Positions 30,841 to 40,016 of a stretch of DNA of 64,000 nucleotides are shown piece by piece. The stretch is from assembly GCF_002115755.1 (NCBI RefSeq), contig NZ_JFKA01000005.1, positions 248,001-312,000 on the forward strand. The letters run 5' to 3'. The position numbers were made by a program, and so were the translations under genes. Source of the DNA: Thalassospira mesophila. Its GTDB lineage: Bacteria; Pseudomonadota; Alphaproteobacteria; Rhodospirillales; Thalassospiraceae. Within the stretch, counting starts at the first letter, position 1; every line of letters begins with the position of its first letter. A model generated the notes under the pieces. The model did not search any database. It saw only the letters and a program-made list of their open reading frames with translations, and was not told the origin of the DNA.

Positions 30841-32316
30841 TTAATGTGGCGAACTGTCCGGGGCGACGCCAGCCCGCCAAAGGTCTGATAACAGGGCGGG
30901 CAAGGCCTCGGGGATGTCTTCGGCAATCAGACCCGGGCCAAATTTATGCCCGGCCTGCCCATGCAGCCAAACCGCCATTGATGTGGCCTCAAAGGCAGGC
31001 ATTCCCTGCACCAGCAAACCAATAATAATGCCCGCCAAAACGTCACCACTTCCTGCTGTCGCCAGCCAGGGGGCGAAAATGTCGTTTATTGCAACACGCC
31101 CGTCGGGGGCCGCCACAACGGTATCGGCCCCTTTTAAAACAATGATGGCACCACTGCGCCGGGCGGCGGCACGGGCACGCGTCACCTTGTCGCCATCCAT
31201 ATCGGCAAACAAACGGGAAAACTCGCCTTCATGCGGCGTCATAACGGTTGGCCCCTGAACGGCAAAAAACAGGGTGCTGGGGTCTTCGGCAAAGCTGGTC
31301 AGGGCGTCGGCATCAAGCACGCAGGCCCGCGCGCAATGCAAGGCATGAACAACCCGGCGGCGGGTATCGTCGCCAATGCCCGCACCGGGGCCGATAATTA
31401 CGCCGTTATGGCGGCAATCCTGCATCATATCCTCGAACCGGGCGATGGGGGCCACCATCACACCGGGCATGTCCTGGGCATAAAGTGGCAAGGCCGCCGG
31501 GTCGGCCAACACAGTGAGCAAACCGGCCCCTGCCCGCCGCGCGGCACGGGCCGCCAGCCGCATGGCACCGGTTGTTTGCGCCCCGCCAAGGGCCAACACA
31601 TGACCGCGATGATATTTATGCCCTGCAAGGCCTGGCCACACAATATGATCGGCCCATAAACGTGGTGTATTAAGGTATATATCGGGTTTTAACGCCGCCA
31701 CGATTGCATCGGGAATGCCAATATCGGCAACAACGCGTTCGCCGCATAACGCGCGGCCTGGCAACAAATAATGCCCCGGCTTGGCACGGCAAAATGTTAC
31801 GGTGACATCCGCATCAATGGCCACACCGCGCACCTGGCCCGACATACCATCAACGCCGCTGGGCATATCAACCGCCACAACCTTTGCGCTGCTGTCATTT
31901 ACAGCATGCACAATATCGGCAATATCTCCCTCGATATCGCGGGCCAAACCGGCCCCAAAGATACAATCCACCACCAGTTCCGCCCCGACAATCAACGCAG
32001 CGGACAGCCGTTCAGTAGCACCAGTCCATTTTCGCGCATTTAACGCCGCATCACCGCCAAGCCCGGCAACCTCCCCCATTAACCCCAACCGGACATTCCA
32101 GCCACGCGCCCGCAACAACCGGGCGACCACAAATCCGTCGCCACCATTATTGCCCGGCCCGCACAGCACCGAAACGCTACAAGGTTGAAACCGGGCCAAA
32201 ATGGCATCCACAACCGCATGTCCGGCATTTTCCATCAACACCTCGCCCGGCAGGCCGTTGGCGATGGTTTGTTTGTCGGCTTCGTACATTTGCGCAATTG
32301 TCAGAATTTCGCTCAT
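30841..32316 (-). CDS. nnr: Bifunctional NAD(P)H-hydrate epimerase / ADP-dependent NAD(P)H-hydrate dehydratase
   Basis: A 491-residue two-domain repair enzyme that restores NADH and NADPH damaged by hydration. The N-terminal YjeF_N epimerase domain (residues 1 to about 215) has EVLMENAGHAVVDAI, LCGPGNNGGDGFVVARLL and VVAVDMPSGVDGMSG. The C-terminal ribokinase-like dehydratase domain has HVLALGGAQTTGAMRLAARA, VMTPHEGEFSRLF and the catalytic WLATAGSGDVLAGII. The length equals the E. coli fused YjeF. Start at 32316 (MSEILTIAQMYEADK). Ordinary and complete. Confidence 0.95.
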   Translation of the reverse strand: MSEILTIAQMYEADKQTIANGLPGEVLMENAGHAVVDAILARFQPCSVSVLCGPGNNGGDGFVVARLLRARGWNVRLGLMGEVAGLGGDAALNARKWTGATERLSAALIVGAELVVDCIFGAGLARDIEGDIADIVHAVNDSSAKVVAVDMPSGVDGMSGQVRGVAIDADVTVTFCRAKPGHYLLPGRALCGERVVADIGIPDAIVAALKPDIYLNTPRLWADHIVWPGLAGHKYHRGHVLALGGAQTTGAMRLAARAARRAGAGLLTVLADPAALPLYAQDMPGVMVAPIARFEDMMQDCRHNGVIIGPGAGIGDDTRRRVVHALHCARACVLDADALTSFAEDPSTLFFAVQGPTVMTPHEGEFSRLFADMDGDKVTRARAAARRSGAIIVLKGADTVVAAPDGRVAINDIFAPWLATAGSGDVLAGIIIGLLVQGMPAFEATSMAVWLHGQAGHKFGPGLIAEDIPEALPALLSDLWRAGVAPDSSPH

Positions 32317-32489
32317 GGAGGCCCCGATCTTTTGAATTTTACAACCTGCATCAAAGGCAACAATTTATGATCGCCTTAAACAACGCAGGTTCGCATTGCC
32401 ACTGGTAGCTATTTGTTTTCTCAATGCGTATATTGCCTTCGCGCATATGATTCTGCCAATTAAATCCACGCGAGCAAGGCAATTCCGGC

Positions 32490-33743
32490 ATGCATGTTGT
32501 TGTTTTGGGGGCGGGCGTCGTCGGGACGGCCGCTGCCTACTATCTGTTGCAAAATGGCCATCAGGTAACCGTCATTGATCGCCAACCCATGGCCGCCGAA
32601 GAAACCAGTTTTGCCAATGGCGGTCAAATTTCGGCCTGTCATGCCATGCCATGGGCGCATCCCAAAACCCCGTGGCAAAGCCTTAAATGGCTGGGCCGCG
32701 AAGACGCACCGTTATTGTTCAGAATGCGGTTTGATCGACAGTTATTTGCCTGGGGCCTGCGTTTTTTACGCAATTGCAGCCCCGAGCGCACCCGCGACAA
32801 CATCGAAAAATCCTTGCGTATGGCCATTTACAGCCGGGATTGCGTTAAACAATTACGGCGCGACCTTGGCCTTGAATATGATCAGCTTGAAAAAGGGATT
32901 TTGCATATTTGCCATAGCGACAGGGAACTCGAAGAACTGGCGCACAGCAGCAAAATCATGCGCGAATTTGGCCTCGATCGCCGCCTTGTAACCGCGCGCG
33001 AATGCCTGGAAATAGAACCTGCCCTGCGCAACACCGCCCAGCCCATAAAGGGCGGCACCTTCTCGCCTGGCGATGAAAGCGGGGATGCCCGAAAATTTAC
33101 CCTTGAACTGGCAAAAATATGTGCCGCACAAGGGGCAAATTTTCGCTATAATACAACCATCCAGTCGATTGAAAACAATGGAAATTCCATTCGCTGCATT
33201 CACAGCGACGCGGGTGAAATTTACGGTGATTGTTATCTGGTGTGTATGGGCAGTTACAGCCCGCTTTTGACCAGGCCCTTGGGCATTAAGTTGCCGATTT
33301 ATCCTTGCAAGGGCTATTCGGTTACAATCGATACTACCGGGCACGGCACCAACGCCCCCACCGTCAGCCTGATCGATGACAGCGTCAAAATGGTTTATTC
33401 GCGTTTTGGCACCCGTTTGCGCGCCGCAGGCACCGCCGAACTGGAGGGTTATTCGCTACGCATGGCGCCCCGTCGGCAACAATTGATCGCCGACAAGGCC
33501 TTCGCCCTGTTCCCCGATTGCGGAAACCGGGCAACCATAAGCTATTGGAGCGGCCTGCGCCCCGTCACACCCGATTCTGCACCTGTGCTTGGCGGCACAA
33601 AATATGATAATCTGTTTCTCAATACCGGGCATGGCACATTAGGTTGGACCATGAGTTGCGGTTCGGGCAAGGCGATTGCCGATCTGATATCTAAAAAGAC
33701 TCCGGAAATTTCATTAGACGGCCTTGGCGTGGATCGTTTCTGA
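32490..33743 (+). CDS. dadA: D-amino-acid dehydrogenase
   Basis: A 417-residue DAO-family flavoprotein that oxidatively deaminates D-amino acids, passing electrons to the quinone pool. The N-terminal FAD motif VVVLGAGVVGTAAAYYLLQNGH is at residue 3, then DRQPMAAEETSFANGGQISA, typical of DadA, and the C-terminal GLRPVTPDSAPVLGGT and NTGHGTLGWTMSCGSGKAIADL close the FAD site. No alanine racemase gene (dadX) is adjacent. It is probably transcribed with the downstream histidine kinase, which starts 33 bases later. Relatives with other D-amino-acid or sarcosine-like substrates cannot be excluded. Confidence 0.9.
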   Translation: MHVVVLGAGVVGTAAAYYLLQNGHQVTVIDRQPMAAEETSFANGGQISACHAMPWAHPKTPWQSLKWLGREDAPLLFRMRFDRQLFAWGLRFLRNCSPERTRDNIEKSLRMAIYSRDCVKQLRRDLGLEYDQLEKGILHICHSDRELEELAHSSKIMREFGLDRRLVTARECLEIEPALRNTAQPIKGGTFSPGDESGDARKFTLELAKICAAQGANFRYNTTIQSIENNGNSIRCIHSDAGEIYGDCYLVCMGSYSPLLTRPLGIKLPIYPCKGYSVTIDTTGHGTNAPTVSLIDDSVKMVYSRFGTRLRAAGTAELEGYSLRMAPRRQQLIADKAFALFPDCGNRATISYWSGLRPVTPDSAPVLGGTKYDNLFLNTGHGTLGWTMSCGSGKAIADLISKKTPEISLDGLGVDRF

Positions 33744-33776
33744 TCCATTTCACACACGATCAGCAGGGGTTATAGC

Positions 33777-34919
33777 GTGAGTGCCAACCAGTCAGGCGAC
33801 TGTTCCCAGCCAATTGAACCGATTGGCCCTGCGATTGGTGCTAGCGCCCTGCTAGCCGCCCTGCCCTATGGCGCGGCCATTTGCCAGCGCGATGGCAAAA
33901 TTCTGCATTGCAATGATGCCCTGGCGCAAATTCTCGGCGTGGGCGTGGACGATATTTCACACAAAAAAGCATCTTTTCTGTCGCAAGGCCTGGCCGAGGA
34001 TCTCGACACCATATTTTCATCAGGCCGAACATGGCGCGGTGATATTTCGGTTTTGGGCCTCGAAAACAAAGCCATACCTTGTAGCCTGACCGTTTCGGCG
34101 CTGGAATGGCCCGGAGCCTCCCAAACCCTGCCTTGCGTGCTGCTGACCCTGTTGGAAAACACCAACAATCGCCTTGCCGAACGCGATTTGCTGACCCACA
34201 ATCAGGAAAGAAACGACGTTAACGCCACCAAAACCGATTTTCTGGCCAATATGGGCCACGAATTACGAACCCCTTTAAACGCCATTATCGGCAATGCCGA
34301 ATTGATTGCACAAGGGGTCCTTGGCGATATTTCGCAAACCTACCGCGAATGTGGCCACGATATTCATGATGCCGGGCAACATTTGCTGTCGCTGGTGAAC
34401 GATGTTCTCGAATCATCAAAACTTGCCGAAGGCGCAATGACAATTACGCCAACCCTGCACGATGTCGTGCCCATTGCCCGTGAAGCGGTAAAAATGCTGC
34501 GTGACGACTACCACCGTCGCCATCATCAATTGACCGTTAATTTGCCGGACCACAGCGTCATTATTCCCTGCGACCGTCTGAAACTCAAACAGATTTTAAT
34601 CAATATCCTGACCAATGCCGGCAAATTCACCGCCGATGGCGGCGAAATATCGCTTAGCCTGTACAGCCACGATGATGAAGCCGTTTTTCAGATATCGGAT
34701 AACGGCGTGGGCATCGCGCCACAGGATATTCCCCGCGCCCTGGCACGCTTTTCGCAATTGCATCCCAAAGGCATAAAGGAAAGTGCGGGCACCGGGCTGG
34801 GTCTGCCGTTGGCAAAAATGCTGACCGAATTACACGGCGGACGGCTCAGCATTGAAAGCGAGCCCAGGCACGGCACCACAATCAAAATTCATTTGCCCAC
34901 CATCCATCCTGAAAAATAA
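33777..34919 (+). CDS. Soluble PAS-domain sensor histidine kinase
   Basis: A 380-residue kinase without transmembrane segments. A PAS domain occupies about residues 25-125 (LPYGAAICQRDGKILHCNDAL). The phosphoacceptor H-box is FLANMGHELRTPLNAIIGNAE near residue 160, with Gly where NMSHELRTPLN is usual. The HATPase part has N-box QILINILTNAGKFT, ISDNGVGIAPQDI and GTGLGLPLAKML. The domain plan resembles the PleC/DivJ type, but no membrane segment is seen. The start is GTG at 33777 with AGGGG seven bases upstream. No response regulator is adjacent, so its partner is unknown. Its position behind dadA suggests co-transcription, but the sensed signal cannot be read from sequence. Confidence 0.9.
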   Translation: MSANQSGDCSQPIEPIGPAIGASALLAALPYGAAICQRDGKILHCNDALAQILGVGVDDISHKKASFLSQGLAEDLDTIFSSGRTWRGDISVLGLENKAIPCSLTVSALEWPGASQTLPCVLLTLLENTNNRLAERDLLTHNQERNDVNATKTDFLANMGHELRTPLNAIIGNAELIAQGVLGDISQTYRECGHDIHDAGQHLLSLVNDVLESSKLAEGAMTITPTLHDVVPIAREAVKMLRDDYHRRHHQLTVNLPDHSVIIPCDRLKLKQILINILTNAGKFTADGGEISLSLYSHDDEAVFQISDNGVGIAPQDIPRALARFSQLHPKGIKESAGTGLGLPLAKMLTELHGGRLSIESEPRHGTTIKIHLPTIHPEK

Positions 34920-34980
34920 ACCCCGCCCACCGTTTATGCCAACAGCGAGACAGGGTTTAAATATCTGGTCTGGGTACTGG

Positions 34981-35466
34981 TTACTGGTTTTCAGACCGGG
35001 CCGCCAGATTGATCTGGTCATTGCGTTTGCGCACCGCGTCGGGCCACCGGCTTTTGATATAGGAAATTGTTGCGACGATTTCGTCGTCCGACAGCGTTCC
35101 TTCAAAGGCGGGCATGGCACTTTTATACCCGTTGCCAACCAGTTTTTCGGGGCCATATTTGGTCAAGGCAAACAGCATGTCATCGGGATGATGCCAGGTA
35201 TGGCCGTTGGCATCATGGGGTGGTGCGGGTAACAACCCATCCGCACCACGTTTTTGCCAATTGGCTTCGCCTTGCAATTTATTGCCGTGGCACGACGCAC
35301 AATTGGCATCATAAATCGTCTTGCCCTCGGCCACCAAATGCAAATCGGCTGCATTAATTGCCAGTGCAGGTGACGGCGGCTGTGGCGGATTAAAATACCG
35401 ATACCCCGTCACAGCAATCACACCTAACCCTACGGCGATGACGCCGTATCCAAGTTTTCTGTTCAC
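34981..35466 (-). CDS. Membrane-anchored class I c-type cytochrome
   Basis: A 161-residue protein with an uncleaved-looking N-terminal membrane segment (LGYGVIAVGLGVIAVTGY), a Pro-rich linker and a single heme-c domain. The heme site is CASCHGN near residue 56 and the axial Met is in YKSAMPAFEGTLSDDEI near 118, followed by the helix ATISYIKSRWP. It is an electron-transfer protein facing the periplasm. It lies 70 bases downstream of cueR in the same direction, so it may belong to the copper-responsive copA-cueR transcript. A small cytochrome in a copper operon is not part of the classical Cue system. Confidence 0.9.
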   Translation of the reverse strand: MNRKLGYGVIAVGLGVIAVTGYRYFNPPQPPSPALAINAADLHLVAEGKTIYDANCASCHGNKLQGEANWQKRGADGLLPAPPHDANGHTWHHPDDMLFALTKYGPEKLVGNGYKSAMPAFEGTLSDDEIVATISYIKSRWPDAVRKRNDQINLAARSENQ

Positions 35467-35536
35467 CGGTTAAATCTCTCTCTTTTTGTTTTGTAAAACC
35501 GTTTTAAGGGTGCTGCACCGTGGCAGGCCCGGTCGT

Positions 35537-35929
35537 TTAATGGTCTTGCCGGGCCAAATCCTCGATAATCGGGCAGTCGGGCCGGTCATCGCCGTGGCAT
35601 TGATGAACCAGATGGCGCAACGTTGTTTGCAGGCTTTTTAATTCCGCTATTTTGCGGTCAATATCATCAAGATGGGCTTTGGCGATCTGGCGCACATCGG
35701 CCGATGCGCGGTTATGATCTTCGTAAAGCGACAGCAAAGTGCGGCAGTCTTCAACGGAAAAACCCAACCCGCGCGAGCGTTGCAAAAACCGCAATTTATG
35801 CAAATCCTGCTCGTTATAATCGCGGTATCCATTGGCACGGCGCCCCGGCCGCACCAGTCCTATTTCTTCGTAATAGCGAATGGTTTTTGCCGGGAGACCG
35901 CAATCTTGCGCCGCATCGGAAATATTCAT
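35537..35929 (-). CDS. cueR: Cu(I)-responsive MerR-family regulator
   Basis: A 130-residue activator of copper-efflux genes. The winged helix-turn-helix starts MNISDAAQDCGLPAKTIRYYEEIGLV, followed by the dimerisation helix. The Cu(I)-binding loop CHGDDRPDC near residue 111 has two Cys spaced as in CueR. MerR-type mercury sensors need an additional Cys and zinc sensors have a different loop, so copper is the best assignment. The ATG overlaps the copA stop (ATGA), giving translational coupling and co-regulation with its target; an operator-promoter of the MerR type lies before copA. Confidence 0.93.
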   Translation of the reverse strand: MNISDAAQDCGLPAKTIRYYEEIGLVRPGRRANGYRDYNEQDLHKLRFLQRSRGLGFSVEDCRTLLSLYEDHNRASADVRQIAKAHLDDIDRKIAELKSLQTTLRHLVHQCHGDDRPDCPIIEDLARQDH

Positions 35930-38436
35930 TTTTTGGATCCTTCCTTGCGCACATGCCAGCGCCGCAACATCAGCGAATTGGTCACCACCGACACCGAACT
36001 TAACGCCATGGCAGCCCCGGCAATGGCCGGGCTTAAAATACCAAATGCTGCTAACGGCACCCCGATCACGTTATAGCCAAAGGCCCAAAACAGGTTTTGC
36101 GTAATCTTGCGCCGGGTGGCGATGGAAATATCAATCGCCCCCGCCACCAATGCCGGGTCCGACCGCATCAGGGTAATGCCAGCCGTTTCCATGGCAACAT
36201 CGGTGCCCCCACCCATGGCAATGCCAACGTCGGCCGCGGCCAGCGCCGGGGCATCATTAATGCCATCGCCCACCATTGCCACATGGCGGCCTTCCTTACG
36301 CAGTTTTTCAACTTCACGGGCCTTGTCCTGCGGGCGAATGCGCCCGCGCCAGCTATCCATGCCAATCTTTTGCGCTACATGGGCTGCCACATCTTCGGCG
36401 TCGCCCGACAGCATGATGCTGGCAATCCCGCGCTGTTTCAGGTCTTTTACCGCCGCAATGGCACTCTCGCGGATTTTGTCCTCAAGGGTCAGATACCCGG
36501 CAAATTTGCCATCCACAGCCACCAGCACAACGGTGCTGCCCTGTTTTTCTGCCTCAACAATCACCTTGGCCGTGCCCTCATCAGGCAAGGTTGCCCCATT
36601 GTCACGCAACAAGGTTTCCGTCCCGATCAAAACCGAGCGGCCTTCAACCGTACCGCCAACACCCGCGCCGGTCGTTCCCTTGAAATCGTCCACATTGGCC
36701 AGTTTCAGGTCATCGTCCCGGGCGGCTTGCACCACAGCATGGGCTAACGGATGTTCGCTGGCCGCCTGAAGCGATGCCGCCAGGCGCAACAATTCAACTT
36801 TGTCGCCAAAATCAGCCGCCACGACCACATCTTGAACCGTGGGCACACCTTCGGTCAGGGTGCCGGTTTTATCAAAAATAACCGCATCAACATTGTGGGC
36901 CTGTTCCAGCGCCTCAAAATTCTTGATCAAAATACCGGCTTTTGCCGCGGCCCCGGTTCCGGCAACCAGTGCGGTTGGCGTTGCCAGCCCCAACGCACAG
37001 GGACAGGCAATAACCAAAACCGATACAGCGGCAACAATTGCGGCTTCAATGCCAAACCCGGTGATCAGCCAGCCGGCAAAGGTGATGATGGCGATCAAAA
37101 TAATCACCGGCACAAAAATGGCGGCAACCTTGTCCACCATTTGCTGCACCGGTGCCTTACCCGTCTGGGCCTGCTCCACCAGCCGAATAATGCGCGACAA
37201 TGTGGTGTCTTCCCCAACCGCACTCACCCGGACATCCAGCCGACCGGTCCCGTTAACCGCACCACCAACAACGGCGTCCCCCGTGCTGCGCAAAACCGGT
37301 CGCGTTTCGCCCGTGATCAGCGATTCGTCAATTTCGCTTTCACCCGCAACCACTTCGCCATCAATTGGCAATTTTTCGCCCGGGCGCACACGCACCACAT
37401 CGTCGACATTCAAATCATCGACCGAAATTTCGGTTTCTTCTCCGGTCTTTGCGTCAAGTCGGCGGGCTGTGCGCGGGCGCAATGCCATTAATTCACGAAT
37501 GGCGGCTGACGCACCCCGTTTGGCGCGCTCTTCCATAATCTTGCCGCCAAGGATCAGGGTAATGATCGTGGCCGATGCTTCAAAATAAAGGTGCCCCTCG
37601 CCGCTCGACCCGGGCTGCACCATATTATAAAGGCTTAGGAAATAGGCTGCAGACGTGCCCAGCGCCACCAGCACATCCATATTGGCCGCCTTATTGCGCA
37701 ATGCCGACCAGGCACCCCGGTAAAACCGCCAACCAATAATGAACTGCACCGGTGTTGCCAGCGCCAACTGAGCCCACGCCGGTATGCGAAGCTCGACGCC
37801 CAGATACATCCAGATCATTTGCCCAATAAGCGGCGCCGACAATATGATCGAAGCAGCCAGCCACCACAGCGCATAGTCGCGCTTTTTGGCGGGCTGATTA
37901 TCGGATGATGTTTTCTGATTGCGCGAAACCGCGTGATACCCGGCTTTCTCAACCGCCTCAATAACCTGCCGGTCAGTCACGGCACCGGGAACAACCGAAA
38001 TATCCGCCCGCTCCAGCGCCAGATTAACCGTCGCTTCAGTCACACCGACCAGTTTACCCAGCGCCTTTTCAACCCGGCCCGAACAACTGGCACAGGTCAT
38101 GCCATCAATGTCATAGGACAGTTTTTGTTTTTCAACGCCGTATCCGGCCTTTTGAATGGCGTTTGTCAAATCAACCGGACTGATTTTTTGGCCGTCATAT
38201 CGAACATGGGCCGTATTCATGGACAGGTTGACGTCGGCTTGCTCCAGCCCGTCCAGTTTTGCCAAGGCCTTTTCAACCCGCCCGGCACATGAAGCACAGG
38301 TCATGCCGGTAACTGGCAACGTCAAATCGATACTCGTGGCGGAACGGCGATCAGAAGGCCCCGACGGCGCATTTTGCGACGTCCGGCCCGATCCAGCCTG
38401 GTCTTTTGCATCCTGCAAAACGGTTTGGGATGTCAT
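35926..38436 (-). CDS. copA: Cu(+)-exporting P1B-type ATPase
   Basis: An 836-residue inner-membrane pump that exports Cu(I) from the cytoplasm. Two N-terminal metal-binding domains each carry GMTCASC (near residues 44 and 113). Eight membrane helices follow, with the transport-site ACPCALGLATP near residue 477, phosphorylation motif VIFDKTGTLTEG near 518, and hinge VAMVGDGINDAPALAAADVG near 715. The first 37 residues are an extra polar, Ser/Gly-rich leader before the first metal domain. The start at 38436 has GAGG six bases away. It heads the copA-cueR-(cytochrome c) unit behind a CueR-type promoter. Confidence 0.96.
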   Translation of the reverse strand: MTSQTVLQDAKDQAGSGRTSQNAPSGPSDRRSATSIDLTLPVTGMTCASCAGRVEKALAKLDGLEQADVNLSMNTAHVRYDGQKISPVDLTNAIQKAGYGVEKQKLSYDIDGMTCASCSGRVEKALGKLVGVTEATVNLALERADISVVPGAVTDRQVIEAVEKAGYHAVSRNQKTSSDNQPAKKRDYALWWLAASIILSAPLIGQMIWMYLGVELRIPAWAQLALATPVQFIIGWRFYRGAWSALRNKAANMDVLVALGTSAAYFLSLYNMVQPGSSGEGHLYFEASATIITLILGGKIMEERAKRGASAAIRELMALRPRTARRLDAKTGEETEISVDDLNVDDVVRVRPGEKLPIDGEVVAGESEIDESLITGETRPVLRSTGDAVVGGAVNGTGRLDVRVSAVGEDTTLSRIIRLVEQAQTGKAPVQQMVDKVAAIFVPVIILIAIITFAGWLITGFGIEAAIVAAVSVLVIACPCALGLATPTALVAGTGAAAKAGILIKNFEALEQAHNVDAVIFDKTGTLTEGVPTVQDVVVAADFGDKVELLRLAASLQAASEHPLAHAVVQAARDDDLKLANVDDFKGTTGAGVGGTVEGRSVLIGTETLLRDNGATLPDEGTAKVIVEAEKQGSTVVLVAVDGKFAGYLTLEDKIRESAIAAVKDLKQRGIASIMLSGDAEDVAAHVAQKIGMDSWRGRIRPQDKAREVEKLRKEGRHVAMVGDGINDAPALAAADVGIAMGGGTDVAMETAGITLMRSDPALVAGAIDISIATRRKITQNLFWAFGYNVIGVPLAAFGILSPAIAGAAMALSSVSVVTNSLMLRRWHVRKEGSKK

Positions 38437-38469
38437 GTTTGCCTCGATGTCAGGGGTTCCATTTCCCTT

Positions 38470-38500
38470 ACCATAAAGGTTCCCGCAACCGGAAGGTCAA
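38470..38500 (-). promoter_or_regulatory. CueR-type operator-promoter of copA
   Basis: On the reverse strand a -35 box TTGACC and a -10 box TATGGT are separated by 19 bases, the over-long spacer typical of MerR-activated promoters. The spacer holds the dyad ACCTTCC-N7-GGAACCT, closely matching the known CueR/CopA operator form. The -10 box lies about 34 bases before the copA start. This strongly supports copper-induced autoregulated expression. Confidence 0.88.
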
Positions 38501-38562
38501 CCCCTATATCAGCAATAATTAAATAACGGCCCCGGTAAAGCACGCCACGCGCCAAAAACGAC

Positions 38563-38588
38563 AAAACCCGCCACGATGGGCGGGTTTT
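38563..38588 (-). terminator. Terminator after the bacterioferritin pair
   Basis: The symmetric stem AAAACCCGCC / GGCGGGTTTT with a six-base loop lies 45 bases after the stop of the leftward bacterioferritin gene and upstream of copA. Confidence 0.8.
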
Positions 38589-38633
38589 GCGAAATGGTCA
38601 GCGTGCCGCATTTAACGGCAAAGATAATGTGCG

Positions 38634-39128
38634 TTACACGGCGTGCGGGTTCGGCTCACCGGCAGCACGGAACTGCACATAGTTTTTCAAGCCCATCATC
38701 TCAATCAGACGCAACTGCTGTTCCAGCCAGTATGCATGATCTTCTTCGCTGTCTTCCAACAGTTTCAGCAAGATCTTGCGGGTCTGATAATCCATCTCTT
38801 TTTCGCAAAGTTTGATGGCGTTTTTCAAATTGTTGATGATGACATATTCATATTCCAGATCGCTTTTGATCGCGTCTGGCAAGGTCGCAGCAACATTGAT
38901 CTTTTCGCGCGACGCGGTATCAGGCACACCTTCAAGAAACAAAATGCGCTCGATCAGCATTTTAGCATGCTCAAGCTCTTCTTCCATTTCGTGATGCATA
39001 CGCTCGTAAAGGTTATGCAACCCCCAGTCACGATACATCTCGGCATGTGCGTTATACTGGTCAGCGGCCGACAATTCGCCGGTTAACAACGCGTTCAGGG
39101 TATCAATAACAACTTTTTTGCCCTTCAT
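38634..39128 (-). CDS. bfr: Bacterioferritin subunit with ferroxidase centre but no heme-ligand Met
   Basis: A 164-residue ferritin-like four-helix protein for iron oxidation and storage. Aligned by eye with E. coli Bfr, it keeps all the dinuclear iron ligands: Glu in LLTGELSAADQY (E18), Glu and His in EEELEHAKM (E51, H54), Glu in SDLEYEYV (E94) and Glu and His in LLEDSEEDHAYW (E127, H130). The heme-ligating Met52 is replaced by Leu. It should therefore oxidise iron but not bind heme alone. The start at 39128 (MKGKKVV) has GGAAGG nine bases before it and matches the family N-terminus; an ATG at 39137 is too close to that site. It lies 21 bases downstream of the second subunit gene. Confidence 0.93.
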   Translation of the reverse strand: MKGKKVVIDTLNALLTGELSAADQYNAHAEMYRDWGLHNLYERMHHEMEEELEHAKMLIERILFLEGVPDTASREKINVAATLPDAIKSDLEYEYVIINNLKNAIKLCEKEMDYQTRKILLKLLEDSEEDHAYWLEQQLRLIEMMGLKNYVQFRAAGEPNPHAV

Positions 39129-39149
39129 GACGGACATCCTTCCCAGTGA

Positions 39150-39626
39150 TTAGTCGCCGTCGCCAGAACGGCTTTGGACATAATTTTCAAGACCGGCATT
39201 GTCGATGAGCCACAGCTCACTTTCCATCCAGTCGACATGCTCTTCCTGATCATCGAGAAATTTGACCAGCAGATCACGGGTGACATAATCCCTCGTGCCT
39301 TCGCACGCCGTAATGGCGTCGCGCAGCAAGGGCAATGCCGCCATTTCAAACTTCATGTCGCAATCAAGGATTTCTTCAATCGTTTCCCCGATCAGCAACT
39401 TGTTCAGATTTTGCAGATTGGGCAAACCTTCAAGAAACAAAATGCGTTCGATCAAATCGTCCGCCCGCTTCATTTCCTTGATCGACAATTTAAACTCGTA
39501 TTCGCCCATCTCTTCAACACCCCAATGCCGAAGCATCCGGGCATGCAAGAAATACTGGTTGATCGCGGTCAGCTGATTGGTCAGCACGCGATTAAGATGG
39601 CCGATGATCTTGGGATCACCCTTCAT
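39150..39626 (-). CDS. bfr: Bacterioferritin subunit with heme-ligand Met but degraded ferroxidase centre
   Basis: A 158-residue bacterioferritin collinear with the E. coli protein without gaps through residue 130. The heme Met52 is kept (SIKEMKRAD), but three ferroxidase ligands are changed: Glu18 to Gln (TNQLTAINQYF), His54 to Arg, and Glu127 to Gln (LDDQEEHVDW). It therefore looks like the heme-carrying partner of the neighbouring ferroxidase-competent subunit. Two-type bacterioferritins with this division are known from Pseudomonas putida, Neisseria and Magnetospirillum. The gene is first in the pair and its promoter lies in the AT-rich stretch upstream. Confidence 0.94.
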   Translation of the reverse strand: MKGDPKIIGHLNRVLTNQLTAINQYFLHARMLRHWGVEEMGEYEFKLSIKEMKRADDLIERILFLEGLPNLQNLNKLLIGETIEEILDCDMKFEMAALPLLRDAITACEGTRDYVTRDLLVKFLDDQEEHVDWMESELWLIDNAGLENYVQSRSGDGD

Positions 39627-40016
39627 TCCTGCGCTCCTTCGAATTGCGTAACAGTATTGTGGGCATTACGAAGCAGATTTTCAAGTTTATTGTGTGAATT
39701 TGATTTTCACTATCAACAACTTAGCGGAAAAACTGTAAAACACCCAAGAAAAATTTGACGTAAAAATCACTCGCAGACAAATTAGCGCGAATGGTTATTA
39801 ATCCCTTACTTATTCTTTATTACGCCGCTTCTCGAGCTGAACTGTACGACCGAATCGCATTTCGCCCCGATCGGCTGGTCGTCCGGCCTCAACATCAAGG
39901 CATGTCTTGGCACAAAAAAACGACCACAACCAAAAACCCGGCCAAGGACGCCGCACAACAATATAATCGCCGCTTGCATCGTGCATAGCGGCGGGGACAT
40001 AACAAAACCAACGATG
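39627..40016. other. 390-base AT-rich gap upstream of the bacterioferritin pair
   Basis: The gap contains the presumed bacterioferritin promoter region (AT-rich around 39675-39800). I see no Fur or Irr box I would defend. A 65-codon rightward open frame at 39791-39988 lacks a ribosome site and is not called. The MITE-like element begins at the right end. Confidence 0.5.

Noticed and set aside
39791..39988. A 65-codon rightward open frame in the gap before the MITE-like element
   Set aside because: No ribosome site before the ATG, no recognisable domain, and a composition unlike nearby proteins.
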